From the NCBI RefSeq assembly GCF_000420945.1, contig NZ_ATVX01000003.1:124001-188000 (forward strand): a stretch of 64,000 nt of DNA, in the 5' to 3' direction. This stretch comes from Butyrivibrio sp. VCB2006 (GTDB taxonomy: Bacteria > Bacillota > Clostridia > Lachnospirales > Lachnospiraceae). The notes under the pieces are model-generated. The model saw only the letters and a program-made list of their open reading frames with translations. It was not told the DNA's origin and ran no database searches. The position numbers and the translations under genes were made by a program. Shown here piece by piece: positions 15,922 to 26,400 of this stretch. How positions within the stretch are numbered: the stretch's first letter is position 1; each line of letters starts with the position of its first letter.

Positions 15922-17471
15922 TGATGACCAAGAAATTTTCACCGGATTTTATAAAAGAACACATTGTAGCCGCAGTGCTCATCCTATTCATGGCTGTAGT
16001 CTATATTTACAACATGTTTACCAATAAGCCTTGGTATGACGAGCTTTATACCTACTACTACTTCATTAGCAGGGGGCCGATTTATGCAGCGATTCACTGG
16101 CCTGTTCCCAATAACCACGTAGGATATTCTGTTGTATCAGCATTCCTTGATTATTTGGGTAATCCATACATTGGCCTTCGCGGTATTTCCTGTATTGCCG
16201 CAATTGCCAATCTGATACTGATCTACAAGCTTTCTTATAAGTTCATGAATAAATGGTACTCGGTAGCTGCTACAGCTCTCTATGCCGGAACATATCTGGT
16301 TTTCAGACTCGCGTTTCAGGGAAGAGGCTATACCCTTTCCACCACCTGCCTTTTGGTAGCGATTCTCGCCGCATACAGAGTTGCCCTCGGAGACTGCAGA
16401 ATCAAGAATTACTTTTTCTTTGCTGCTGCCCTCACCTTTGGACTTTACATTGTTCCAAGCTCAATTTACTGGGTAATACCGGTTTGCATAACAGGAGGTC
16501 TGTATCTCCTTATTCAAAAGAGATACCGAGACCTCTGGCATCTTGTTTTATCAGGCATCATCGCAGCCTTGGCCACACTCTTTTTATACATGCTGATATG
16601 GCTGGCCATCGGAGCAAATCTTGTTAGCAAAGACGCATCCAGTTCCTTTTATGGGATTTCACAGGTTAAAATAATCCTCAAAGCGCCTTTCCTTGCTGCC
16701 AAAACCGGTATCGACTACATGCTGGCAACACCATACATTCAAAGCATAGACAGGTTTGAATGTATCAGAACAATGCCCGAGTACTTCATATCTCTTTTGG
16801 GTAACTTCTATGACAGGGCCGGCTTAGCTGTATTTATCCTCTATATCGCTGTAGCGATACTTTCAGTAATATCACTGATAATGCTTATAAGACATAGGGA
16901 GAACTTTTTCCTTAGCCTGTTTATCAGCTGCGGACTTATCCTTGTTCCAATAATGCTTATTGTTCAGAGTGTCCACCCTTATCTCAGAGTCCTGAGTTTT
17001 TTGGCGGTATTTCTTTTTATAGGACTGGTATACATGCTGAATCAGGCTCTTGAGCTTATTAAGAGAGATTCGCTCCTTATCAGATGCGGCTATGTGCTCG
17101 CTGGTTGTACGATATTGATCACAGTAATAAACTGCGTTAGTCCATTTTACAGAAGCCCTCTTGCAACGAGAGAAAATGATATTCAGGCTGCTCTGGCTAA
17201 GATGGATAATCCTACCGATATCGACAATATCTTTTACGCCGATGATTTCCAGAAATATGTCCTGAAATTTTACTACGATGTGACCCCTAATGAGGTTTAC
17301 GCCTTAGAAGCCGCTGATTTCGTTATGACCGGTCCTGAGTTTAGCGATCCTTCAAATGAGGTTCCGACCTGGCCTGTACTATACGGCTACAGCAAGGACA
17401 TGGAAGACTATGTCAAAGGCAACATGACAGAGCTTGTACATACAGACAGCTACAGCATTTATAAGAAATAA
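15921..17471 (+). CDS. Second membrane glycosyltransferase, ArnT/PMT-like
   Basis: 516 residues with about 11 membrane spans and the loop motif KPWYDELYTYYYF near residue 34, corresponding to WYDEVFS in the preceding gene. The region where the first protein has HPPLYY reads VPNNHVGYS here, so the two are distant paralogues with probably different donors or acceptors. The start ATG shares its A with the preceding TAA, and GGAG lies just upstream. A strong bidirectional terminator at 17476-17516 ends the unit. Confidence 0.75.
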   Translation: MMTKKFSPDFIKEHIVAAVLILFMAVVYIYNMFTNKPWYDELYTYYYFISRGPIYAAIHWPVPNNHVGYSVVSAFLDYLGNPYIGLRGISCIAAIANLILIYKLSYKFMNKWYSVAATALYAGTYLVFRLAFQGRGYTLSTTCLLVAILAAYRVALGDCRIKNYFFFAAALTFGLYIVPSSIYWVIPVCITGGLYLLIQKRYRDLWHLVLSGIIAALATLFLYMLIWLAIGANLVSKDASSSFYGISQVKIILKAPFLAAKTGIDYMLATPYIQSIDRFECIRTMPEYFISLLGNFYDRAGLAVFILYIAVAILSVISLIMLIRHRENFFLSLFISCGLILVPIMLIVQSVHPYLRVLSFLAVFLFIGLVYMLNQALELIKRDSLLIRCGYVLAGCTILITVINCVSPFYRSPLATRENDIQAALAKMDNPTDIDNIFYADDFQKYVLKFYYDVTPNEVYALEAADFVMTGPEFSDPSNEVPTWPVLYGYSKDMEDYVKGNMTELVHTDSYSIYKK

Positions 17472-17475
17472 AGAA

Positions 17476-17516
17476 AATCCTGATACCAATCATCAAATCG
17501 GTATCAGGATTATTTT
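17476..17516. terminator. Bidirectional terminator, glycosyltransferase versus phosphatase genes
   Basis: AATCCTGATACC (17476-17487) pairs perfectly with GGTATCAGGATT (17500-17511), followed by ATTTTT. Confidence 0.92.
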
Positions 17517-19057
17517 TATGGTCCAAAGTATTTCATGCCCAGCATGGTGATATCATCAAACTGTTTGGCATCTCCCACGAATGCTTCAATTGATTTTGTC
17601 ATGTTGCCAAGTACTGTCTCCGGTTTTGCATCAGGGTCTTTATTAAGAGATTCCATCATTCTCTCAGTTCCAAAGAGAACATTCTCGTTATTTGTTGCCT
17701 CAGGAACACCGTCAGTGTAAACAAAAAGGCTGTCCCCTGGATTAAGCTGGAATTCATGCTCTCTAAAAGGTATTCCCTCTATAGTTGCCACAGCCGGTGA
17801 ATGCTTATAGGTTACAAGCTCGTAATTCCCATCTGCTCTTCTTATTACAGGATGCTCATGGCCTGCATTTACCGCCACACCCTTGCCTGTTGAAAGAGAT
17901 ATAACCGCCAGCCATACTGTAACGAAAAGCTCGGCCTTATTTCCTTCACAAAGCTGATTGTTCACGCTTTCCAGCGCCTTTGCGGGACTGTCTCCAATCA
18001 GTACTCTGTTTCTTATGAGTGTCCTGGCAACCATCATAAATAAAGCCGCCGGTATTCCCTTTCCGGAAACATCCGCCATAACAAGGGCTATATGATCATC
18101 ATCCACCATGAAAAAGTCGTAGAAGTCGCCGCCAACCTCTTTTGCAGGATTCATTGTGGCGTAAAGATCAAACTCTTTTCTCTCCGGAAGATAAGGGAAG
18201 GTCTTGGGAAGGATATTCTCCTGAATGTCTGCGGCCAGTGTCAGATCTCTGTCGGCAACAGCTTTTTCTTTTCCCTGAGCAACGTTCAAAACGCAGTACA
18301 TGAGGAGTACGTCAAGCATTACCACACCCGCACTAAGGCTCAGCCCATAAACAGCCAGTGTCATGATTCCCACAATCATAGGTGCAAAAGCATAGATCAC
18401 AAAAACCACCATCTGATATGTCTGCAATTGTTTTCGTTTGATTCCAACGGCAATCAGTGCGCCAATCAAGGTAATAAGCGGATACAACATGGATACCGGA
18501 TAGAGCGGCTGTCTATGGTAAATATCTTGAGCATCTACTATAAAGTACCATCCTGTCACAAGATTCAGGATTCTCATTCCAATAGATATTAGGAACCCTA
18601 TCTGAATTATCTTTCCAAACTTTTGGATCACGCCTTTGTTTATCTTGAGATAGTTCATGGTATACAGCCAGAAAAAGCAGGCTTCAGCCGGAGCACACAT
18701 ATAATAAAGGGTATTGTCGATAATATTGACTACCCTGAGCCCCTCTACTCCGTCCACAAGCCACGCAACAGCATCTGTAAACAGGCCCATATAAGCCGCA
18801 TTTAGAAGATACAGGAAATATCTATGGTCTGTGCCATTTTTCTGTACATCAATTATGCAACAGACAAAAACCAGATACCCCATTACCATTCCGAATATAT
18901 CGCCGGAGATATTAAAAATATAAATAGGAATTAGATTAGAGATTCCTCTTATAAAGAGAAACTGACAACATAAGAAAATCATTGAAATGTAGATAAGACT
19001 TACTATTGTGACCTGTCTTCTCTGCTTTTTGCTAAGAAAATTCATTGCTCCCCCCAT
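17516..19057 (-). CDS. 7TM receptor-like protein with C-terminal PP2C/SpoIIE phosphatase
   Basis: 513 residues: seven hydrophobic segments in about 15-240, a short linker, then a PP2C-type serine phosphatase (about 275-510). Metal-binding motifs are GGDFYDFF, MADVSGKGIPAA and FVYTDGVPEA. It probably dephosphorylates an anti-sigma-factor antagonist in response to an unknown membrane-sensed signal; no such partner is in the window. The start is uncertain: ATG 19057, or ATG 19045 which has GGGGAG but only 2-3 bases away. Confidence 0.85.
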   Translation of the reverse strand: MGGAMNFLSKKQRRQVTIVSLIYISMIFLCCQFLFIRGISNLIPIYIFNISGDIFGMVMGYLVFVCCIIDVQKNGTDHRYFLYLLNAAYMGLFTDAVAWLVDGVEGLRVVNIIDNTLYYMCAPAEACFFWLYTMNYLKINKGVIQKFGKIIQIGFLISIGMRILNLVTGWYFIVDAQDIYHRQPLYPVSMLYPLITLIGALIAVGIKRKQLQTYQMVVFVIYAFAPMIVGIMTLAVYGLSLSAGVVMLDVLLMYCVLNVAQGKEKAVADRDLTLAADIQENILPKTFPYLPERKEFDLYATMNPAKEVGGDFYDFFMVDDDHIALVMADVSGKGIPAALFMMVARTLIRNRVLIGDSPAKALESVNNQLCEGNKAELFVTVWLAVISLSTGKGVAVNAGHEHPVIRRADGNYELVTYKHSPAVATIEGIPFREHEFQLNPGDSLFVYTDGVPEATNNENVLFGTERMMESLNKDPDAKPETVLGNMTKSIEAFVGDAKQFDDITMLGMKYFGP

Positions 19058-19125
19058 ACAACGCCTAAATGCCTATATGTATTATACCCCAAGGAATGCA
19101 CAAGAATTTATTAAGAAAAAATGAA

Positions 19126-19162
19126 AAACTCAGTTATTCGATATTTTCGAACAACTGAGTTT
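19126..19162 (-). terminator. Terminator of tRNA-Pro
   Basis: AAACTCAGTT (19126-19135) pairs with AACTGAGTTT (19153-19162). On the minus strand it follows the tRNA and leads into a T-rich run. Confidence 0.8.
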
Positions 19163-19178
19163 CCTTCATCATCTATAG

Positions 19179-19252
19179 TCGAGGCGACAAGATTCGAACT
19201 TGCGACCTCTGCGTCCCGAACGCAGCGCTCTACCAAACTGAGCCACGCCTCG
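19179..19252 (-). tRNA. tRNA-Pro (anticodon CGG)
   Basis: A 74-nt cloverleaf on the minus strand. The acceptor stem is CGAGGCG/CGCCTCG with discriminator A, the anticodon stem CTGCG/CGCAG with loop TTCGGGA, and the T-loop TTCGAAT. No encoded CCA. Confidence 0.95.
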
Positions 19253-19325
19253 ATAAACTGATAATGCTTGCAGTGCTGTCCGCAAGCATTATCGATTATA
19301 ACAATATTTCTATTCTTTTACAAGC

Positions 19326-20543
19326 TTATACTTCTTCAGGCTCTGCTTTTTCTTCTTCGCCTTTTTCTTCAGACTCTTTTGCCTCTGCTTCTGTATCAGA
19401 TGGCTTATCAGTCTCTCCCTGATCCTTGGTACCTGCTAGAACTGACAGATCCTCAAGGTCCTCACGAAGGATAGTCATCATATCATCTCCAGAAGGATTC
19501 TCAAGAGTTGAGATTCTTCTTGCCTGGTTGGTAATGATCTCCTCAAAGAGGTTTCTGATTTCTCTTGCGTTAGCAAAATTATCGATGTTCTCAAGCTTCT
19601 TGGCTGTAATAAGTGCTCTGATCTGATGCTTAACTTCCTCATCAACCTTGTAGTCGTACTTATTGCAGTTCATGTAGAAGATTTCTTCAAGCTCATCAAT
19701 GCTGTAGTCAGGGAACTCGATGTACTTGTTGAATCTGGACTTCAGTCCCGGGTTAGATTCTATGAACTTCTTCATAGACTCTGTGTATCCGGCAACAATT
19801 ACAACAAAGTCATCTCTGTTATCTTCCATAGCCTTGAGGATTGTATCAATAGCCTCCTGACCAAAGGCATCATCTTTCTGGGAAAGAGCATATGCCTCAT
19901 CAATGAAAAGAACTCCGCCCTTAGCCTTCTTGATCTGCTCCTGTGTCTTGATAGCTGTCTGTCCAACATATCCGGCAACAAGTCCTGATCTGTCAACTTC
20001 AACCAGCTGACCCTTGGACAACACTCCTATCTGCTTGTAAATTCTTGCAATAATTCTTGCTACTGTAGTCTTACCTGTTCCCGGGTTACCTGTAAATACA
20101 AGGTGAAGTGATACAGGAACAGACTTAAGTCCCTGATCTTTTCTGGCCTTCTGAACCTTAACAAAAGCGGCAAGTTCTTTAACGTCATCCTTGATTGAAG
20201 TTAATCCGATAAGCTTATCAAGAGATTCCATCGGATCCTCTTCAGGCTCCTGTGGCTCTTCCTTGGCCTCTGCAGACTTGATATTAGGGTCTGCAGCAAT
20301 CAGGTTCTTGGCCTCGCCAAGAGCTGCATTTGCATTCTCTATAGCATCTCCGAGAGAATCTGCTTTCTCTTCTATTTTCTTTTCCTGTTCAAGCTTCTCA
20401 GGATCCTTGGCAAAAGACTTATCATTTGCCATTGTATTGTTTGAGGAAGCAGAAAAGAAATCTCCGTAAATACTGCCCAGCAAATCCTTTTGCATATTTG
20501 TAATCTTATTAAGTGTTTCTAACTCTTTATCTAAATTAGTCAT
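19326..20543 (-). CDS. AAA+ ATPase, CbbX/SpoVK-like
   Basis: 405 residues. An N-terminal Glu/Lys-rich helical region (about 1-105) precedes one AAA+ module: Walker A GNPGTGKTT (152-160), Walker B VLFIDEA (211-217), then arginine-finger region SNPGLKSRFNKYIEF. The C-terminus (from about 365) is a Glu-rich tail. Relatives act as remodelling ATPases on enzymes or assemblies; the client here is unknown. The start overlaps the end of the DUF5722 gene by 8 nt with no strong ribosome site, so translation is probably coupled. Confidence 0.82.
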   Translation of the reverse strand: MTNLDKELETLNKITNMQKDLLGSIYGDFFSASSNNTMANDKSFAKDPEKLEQEKKIEEKADSLGDAIENANAALGEAKNLIAADPNIKSAEAKEEPQEPEEDPMESLDKLIGLTSIKDDVKELAAFVKVQKARKDQGLKSVPVSLHLVFTGNPGTGKTTVARIIARIYKQIGVLSKGQLVEVDRSGLVAGYVGQTAIKTQEQIKKAKGGVLFIDEAYALSQKDDAFGQEAIDTILKAMEDNRDDFVVIVAGYTESMKKFIESNPGLKSRFNKYIEFPDYSIDELEEIFYMNCNKYDYKVDEEVKHQIRALITAKKLENIDNFANAREIRNLFEEIITNQARRISTLENPSGDDMMTILREDLEDLSVLAGTKDQGETDKPSDTEAEAKESEEKGEEEKAEPEEV

Positions 20544-22191
20544 TTAAAAACCAGCCGTTTCTAGAAAGGAATGTACGGTTAGCAACCAGTGAATTGATGT
20601 CGTAACCGATAATGGCTGAGGCCTTAGCAACATAAGTCTGCTGCTGATTGGTTCCCATAGCCTTGTAGTAGTCGTATGCCATCTTGTGGGTTCCGTCCAG
20701 GTTCTTAAGACCCTGTGCGATATGGCTTTCCATCTCGTGAGCATCATCTGTCTCTCTAAAGAGGATAAAGCTCTTAATATATGGGTTCGTTGAAGCCATT
20801 GTGTATGCATAAGCAACTGAAGCTGCCTGCCACTCTTCGCCAAAATCTGATGTGAATCCGATTTCTGAAAGAGAAATATCACGAACCTTGCCTGTTGGGC
20901 TAAGGAATGAAGACTGGCACATATAATCTGTAAGAACGTACAGGTTCTCCATTGTGATATATTTACTTGTTACGTTATTACTAACGTACTGTGACTGCTG
21001 TTTCCATGTGTATGGATCATACAAAGGAGCGTTGTAAGGATGAATTGAAAGTCCCCAGTCAACGTTACCTTCTCTTGTCATGTAGTAGTTGAACCTATCA
21101 AGGAAGTCCTTGGAAAGAGAACATCCCGGATTAGATTTTCTCTGCCATTCCTGGTCGATTGAATTGTAAACCTTGGCATTGGCATTAACTGCCTTGATCT
21201 CGTTGTAGAAAATACGGAAAGCCTTAACATACTCACTTACATTAAGCTCAAGGTTTGTTGAGCTCATGTAGTACCACTCTGTTCTGGCATTAACCTCATT
21301 ACCGATTACCCAGTTATCAATGGTTCCGTAAGCGCCGCCTGAATATCTCATAGCAAGGAATGCTGCGATAGCCTTAAGGTGCTGTGTACCGCCATCTTCC
21401 TTAGTGTTCATGGCATAACCAGGGCAAACATGAGAATCTCTAGCAAGTGGATGGATAAGATCTGCACCTGCAGCAGTCTTGTTGTTAAGGATTGTCATTG
21501 TAAGCTGGAAACCGCTTAAATGGCACCAACGAACAAATGCATCATACTGACCAAGTGTTGTTGGGTTGAAATAGTAATCTGTTCCGTTGTAATTAAAAAG
21601 GATTGCTCCCGGAACTGTCGCATCACAAACGATATCGCCCATGTACAGGTTATAAACCATCTGAGCAACACCAAGATCCTTGAATGTAGCTGCGTCAGCG
21701 TTTGTAGGAAGAATTCCCTTGATACCATGATCATTTCTGGCAACTGTCTTGTAAGCATTTCCTTCAGGGTTAGTGATGTAATGCTCATCACTTACCTGGA
21801 TCATAGATCCACCGCTCTTTACAGCAACCAAAAACTTTCTGGAAAGATTAGATTCAGCTGAATTATATCCAAGAGGGAAAGAGAATGTAGCGCTTGTGCC
21901 TCTCTGGGCAGTAGCAACTACCTTTCCTGTTGTTCCATCCTGATATACTTCATCTGCATACAGATAAAACAAACCATCATCAGAAGCCGGTACTGAGCTG
22001 CAGGAAACATTAGCAACAATGTTTCCGCCCTGGATCACACAGGAATTGAACTTAACCGGTCTTCCGGCAGCTTCTGAAATAACCCCCGCATTATCAGTTA
22101 CAACATGGGCTGTCTTAACGCCGCATGCTATCGTAGCCGCCATAGTAACTATAGCGACAATCTTCTTAATCACACTTGTACTCTTTTTCAC
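20536..22191 (-). CDS. Secreted DUF5722 protein, predicted clan GH-A-like glycosidase
   Basis: I start it at GTG 22191 (551 residues), which has GGAGG 6 bases upstream; TTG 22197 abuts the site. A signal peptide (basic start, hydrophobic 9-25) indicates export or anchoring. An N-terminal beta-rich part (about 40-145) precedes a barrel-like domain. WVIGNEVNAR (Glu299) and LSEIGFTS (Glu443) look like the acid/base and nucleophile of retaining clan GH-A enzymes, 144 residues apart. I recognise the family as DUF5722; substrate unknown. It overlaps the AAA+ gene. Confidence 0.75.
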   Translation of the reverse strand: MKKSTSVIKKIVAIVTMAATIACGVKTAHVVTDNAGVISEAAGRPVKFNSCVIQGGNIVANVSCSSVPASDDGLFYLYADEVYQDGTTGKVVATAQRGTSATFSFPLGYNSAESNLSRKFLVAVKSGGSMIQVSDEHYITNPEGNAYKTVARNDHGIKGILPTNADAATFKDLGVAQMVYNLYMGDIVCDATVPGAILFNYNGTDYYFNPTTLGQYDAFVRWCHLSGFQLTMTILNNKTAAGADLIHPLARDSHVCPGYAMNTKEDGGTQHLKAIAAFLAMRYSGGAYGTIDNWVIGNEVNARTEWYYMSSTNLELNVSEYVKAFRIFYNEIKAVNANAKVYNSIDQEWQRKSNPGCSLSKDFLDRFNYYMTREGNVDWGLSIHPYNAPLYDPYTWKQQSQYVSNNVTSKYITMENLYVLTDYMCQSSFLSPTGKVRDISLSEIGFTSDFGEEWQAASVAYAYTMASTNPYIKSFILFRETDDAHEMESHIAQGLKNLDGTHKMAYDYYKAMGTNQQQTYVAKASAIIGYDINSLVANRTFLSRNGWFLND

Positions 22192-22215
22192 ACTCAACCT
22201 CCAAAAATAATCTTA

Positions 22216-23412
22216 TTACGCCTTTACAATGGCATCCGTAAATGCCTCAAGGCTCTCAGTATCTTTTTTATGAAGTGCACTTTTTATTGTAAGACTCTCT
22301 TCGAGAATTGTCACGTTTTTAAATGACTGAAGTTTTTCTGTCATAAGTTTAACCGTGGCAGGAGCCCATGTTCCGTTCTGTGCCATCGCAAAAATTCTGT
22401 TCTGAACCCCAAGAGCAGCCATGTCGCTTATAAAACTCTCCATTGGAGGATAAATTCCATTATTATAAGTCGGGCACATAAGTACAAGCTTCTTGCAGCG
22501 CCAAACCTCTCCAATAAGATAGGACACATCCGTACCTGATACATCATACACCTTAACACGGTCTTTTGTCTTGCCCATTAAGCTGGAAGCAACAGCCATA
22601 GCAGCACTTGCAGTATGTCCGTACAAGCTTCCGTAAATAACGGCAATATCATCTGTCTCCGGCTCATAGGTGCTCCACTTCTGGTACTTATCAATGAACC
22701 AGGCAATATCCTTTCTCCAAACCGGGCCATGCAAAGGAAGCAGCATCTGTATATCCAGACCCTGAGCCTTTTTAAGAACAGCCTGAACCTGCATTCCGTA
22801 TTTTCCCACAATATTTGCATAATAACGTCTTGCAGAATCAAGGAATTCCTTCTCGAAATCATAATCATCCGCAAACAGTCCGCCATCAAGTGCTCCAAAG
22901 GTTCCAAAGGCATCAGCACACAAAAGAGCCTTGCTGCTTTCATCATAAGCAAACAAAACCTCCGGCCAGTGTACCATAGGGGCTGTCACAAAGTGGAAAG
23001 TATGACTACCGGTTGAAAGAGTATCTCCTTCCTTAACTTCAAGCTTATTAAAGCCAGCTGCCTCCGGGAAGAACTGCTCCATGATCTGAAATGTCTTGGC
23101 ATTTCCAACCAGTGTAACTTCAGGGAAAAGACCTACTACAGTACTGATAAGTGCGCAGTGATCCGGTTCCATATGAAGGACAACCAGATAATCAAGCTTT
23201 TTGCCATCAAGACAATCTTTCAGATTTTCCAGATATTGATCTGATACTGTAATATCCGCAGTATCAAAAACAGCTGTCTTTTCATCATCTATAAAATAGC
23301 TGTTATACGAAACCCCTTCAGGAATAGGAAAGATATTCTCAAAACGAGCCAGTCTCTTGTCGCTTCCGCCTATCCAATATATTCCGTCAGTTACTTTTTT
23401 TACACCCTTCAC
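22216..23412 (-). CDS. FprA-family flavodiiron protein
   Basis: Reduces O2 (or NO) to water in anaerobes, using reduced rubredoxin or flavoprotein donors. 398 residues: an N-terminal metallo-beta-lactamase-like diiron domain with HMEPDHCA near residue 81, and a C-terminal flavodoxin domain with the FMN loop YGSLYGHTAS near residue 260. Start is GTG with GGAGG 7 bases upstream. Cytoplasmic. It stands between the DUF5722 gene and the hybrid kinase on the same strand, with 24 and 54 bp gaps. No rubredoxin domain is fused. Confidence 0.9.
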   Translation of the reverse strand: MKGVKKVTDGIYWIGGSDKRLARFENIFPIPEGVSYNSYFIDDEKTAVFDTADITVSDQYLENLKDCLDGKKLDYLVVLHMEPDHCALISTVVGLFPEVTLVGNAKTFQIMEQFFPEAAGFNKLEVKEGDTLSTGSHTFHFVTAPMVHWPEVLFAYDESSKALLCADAFGTFGALDGGLFADDYDFEKEFLDSARRYYANIVGKYGMQVQAVLKKAQGLDIQMLLPLHGPVWRKDIAWFIDKYQKWSTYEPETDDIAVIYGSLYGHTASAAMAVASSLMGKTKDRVKVYDVSGTDVSYLIGEVWRCKKLVLMCPTYNNGIYPPMESFISDMAALGVQNRIFAMAQNGTWAPATVKLMTEKLQSFKNVTILEESLTIKSALHKKDTESLEAFTDAIVKA

Positions 23413-23466
23413 GTTTTTACCTCCATTAATAACCTATTTTCTCATATTCTGCGTACAAAATAAACC

Positions 23467-26400
23467 TTATTTATTCTTGAATTCCATGATGGTCTTCTGA
23501 ACAACCTTGAGATCAAGCGGCTTGGTGACATGGGCATTCATGCCGGCATCGAAGGCAAGCTGAACATCATCGGCATAGGCATTTGCAGTCATGGCAATGA
23601 TCGGTATTCTCTGGGCCCAATCCGTTTCAATACTTCTAATTGCAGCTGCTGCCTCATATCCATTCATAACAGGCATCTGGATATCCATAAGGATCATGTC
23701 ATAGTCACCTTCCTTGGCCTGTTTGAACAGATCAACAACTTCCTGCCCGTTGCAGCCTCTGGTTACCGTTGCTCCAAACATATCCATAAGCTCGATCAGG
23801 ATATCTGCATTGATATCGTTGTCTTCCGCAGCAAGGAATTTCATGCCCTCAAGAGGATTTGTTGGAGCTTCGCTTTCTTGCTGCTTGGTCTTGGTAATGT
23901 CCTCTATAGCCTGCTTAAGTGTAGTTATAAATACAGGCTTCTGTAATATTTCATTACATCCCGCTGACTTTATCGCATCTTCATTCTTTTCATAGTTTTC
24001 AGTAACTGCAAAAATAAGGCTGTTATTCTTACTGTCCCTTGCGCGGATACTCTTTATCAAATCCACAACAGACATATCGTCTATAGTTTCATCTATCAAG
24101 ATGAAGTCGAAATGTTTGTTAACGGAAACCATCTCATCAACAAGTTTAAGAGCCTCTGCGCCGCTAAAGGCTCCGGATACCTCAATATCTTCATTAGCAA
24201 ACGCCTTTTTATGCTTTTCATCCTCCTGCTTGTCCCCATTAACAACAAGCATTGTGGAGATTCCATGAGCCTTCCAGAAGCCCACTTCTGATTCAACCGC
24301 TTTAAGTCTCAGATTAACAATAAAGGTACTTCCTTTTCCTTCTGCGGTCTCAACTCTGATAGTTCCGCCCATGAGCTCTACAAGGCTCTTTGTAATGGCC
24401 ATACCAAGACCTGTTCCCTGAATAGTCTTTGTTGCGCCCTTTTCCTCTCTGGAGAAGGCATCAAATATCTTGTCCTTGTACTCAGGCTTCATTCCGATAC
24501 CGTTATCCTTAACGGTGAAGGTTACATTCTGGAAGCCCTCGGAAGAAGAAGGAGACTCGTTGATGGTAAACTCAATTCTTCCTCCTTCAGGTGTATACTT
24601 AACCGCATTGCCAAGGATATTCATGAGAATCTCATTGATTCTCTGCTTATCACCCATGAAGATGTCATGCTGCATATCTCCAATCTTAACAATATATTCC
24701 TGATCCTTATTCTTGGCCTGGAAGCTGATTACAGAATTAATTTCCTCCAGCAAAAGACCTATTGGCACTTCCTTGATATCAAGAGTTGTCTTTCCACTCT
24801 CAATCTTACTCATATCAAGAACATCATTAAGCATAGACAACAGATTCTGAGAAGCAAGACTGATCTTGTGCGTATATTCTTTTACCTTGTCAGGCTCATC
24901 TGCGTGCTTGTCTATAAGCAGGTTAAAGCCTGTGATTGCATTCATAGGTGTCCTGAAATCATGGGACATATTTGCAAGGAAGCTTGTCTTGGCCTTATTA
25001 GCTGTCTCTGCGGCGTTAAGGGCTTCCTGGAGCTGATGGTTTCTCTTAATCTCTTGCGTCCTGTCATAAAGGGCCATAGCAGTTCTCTGGCCACCATCAT
25101 CAATAGTTGTAACCATAATTCCACGGTAGTACAAATGCTCACCGGTCTTAACATTCTCAAGCTTGATCTCATCCTGAACAAACTCTTCTCCGGTATCTCT
25201 GCACTTCTTAAATACATCCTCCAGAACTATTCCATCTGTAGTTTGTGAATCATGAGCTCTGTCGATACTTCTGATATCAGCTTTCACATCCGAAATAGGG
25301 ATTCCCAAAACATCTTCAACATTAGAAGTTACAAAACTTGGTGCATAGCTGTCTCCATCCAGAACCGCCAGAATATCATTGTTCTTTTCAACCACAAAAT
25401 CAAAGAGCCATTCTCTGTAATGAATATCATTATCTTTGGATTGAAGGTCTTTTTCATTTCGCTCATTGATTTCCTGAACCATGGCATTTAGCTGCCCAGC
25501 CATTCCTACCATGGCGGTAGACAGCTGTCCGATTTCATCTTTATAATTGTCATTATCCGTAACGTTAAAGTTACCTTTTCTGATCTCACCGGCCATGTCA
25601 TTGAGGTTGTTGATCCTGCGACTGAATCTACTTGCATAAAGTGATGCAACTATAAATGCCAGGGCAAAAAGAACTATCGCTATAACCGTATCTGATGCCA
25701 AAATCGACAATACATCCGCTGTAATTTCCGCTCTGTCAACATAGTAAAAAAGCTTCCAGGAGTTTTCAAAGTTCTTGGAGGATGCCAGGAAATAGTTCTT
25801 TCCTTCAGCAATTTCATTATTCATGAAATCAAGGCCATATCCCCTTGCGACCTTACATATTTCAGTATCAAGCGTTTTGTCGGCTATTCCCTTGTGAATT
25901 ACTATATTTCCATCGCTATCAACAATAAGGATTCCATTGTCCAGATAACTGGAGTTATTCAGTGATGAGAAAAAGGTATTGTTGTTTACTTTTATTACAA
26001 CTACTCCAACCAGCTTGGAAGATGTTCCCAGATCCAGAAGCGCCTTCATAACATACACGCCACCATGGTTATCTGTAACCCACATGGTGCTATACTCATC
26101 TCTGCAAAGTTCATACCAGGACTTTTCATCCTCTGTTTCCGGTTGATGCATAAAGTCCCCAATATGATCCTGGGTTATCAACTCCGAATAGATATTAATT
26201 GATTCAATGCTGGTGTCACTACTAAGGTAATACCAAATCAACGGCTCTATATTGCTGCTCATTTCATCTGAAAGGGCATAGGGATTACTATTTGCATGTT
26301 CAAGAGTTTTTCTCAGGTTCTCTTCATAGGTAAAAAACTTTATGATGTCATTTTTTCTCTTGCAGCTACTTTCAAGTTCGTTGGCAATAACATCCGTATT

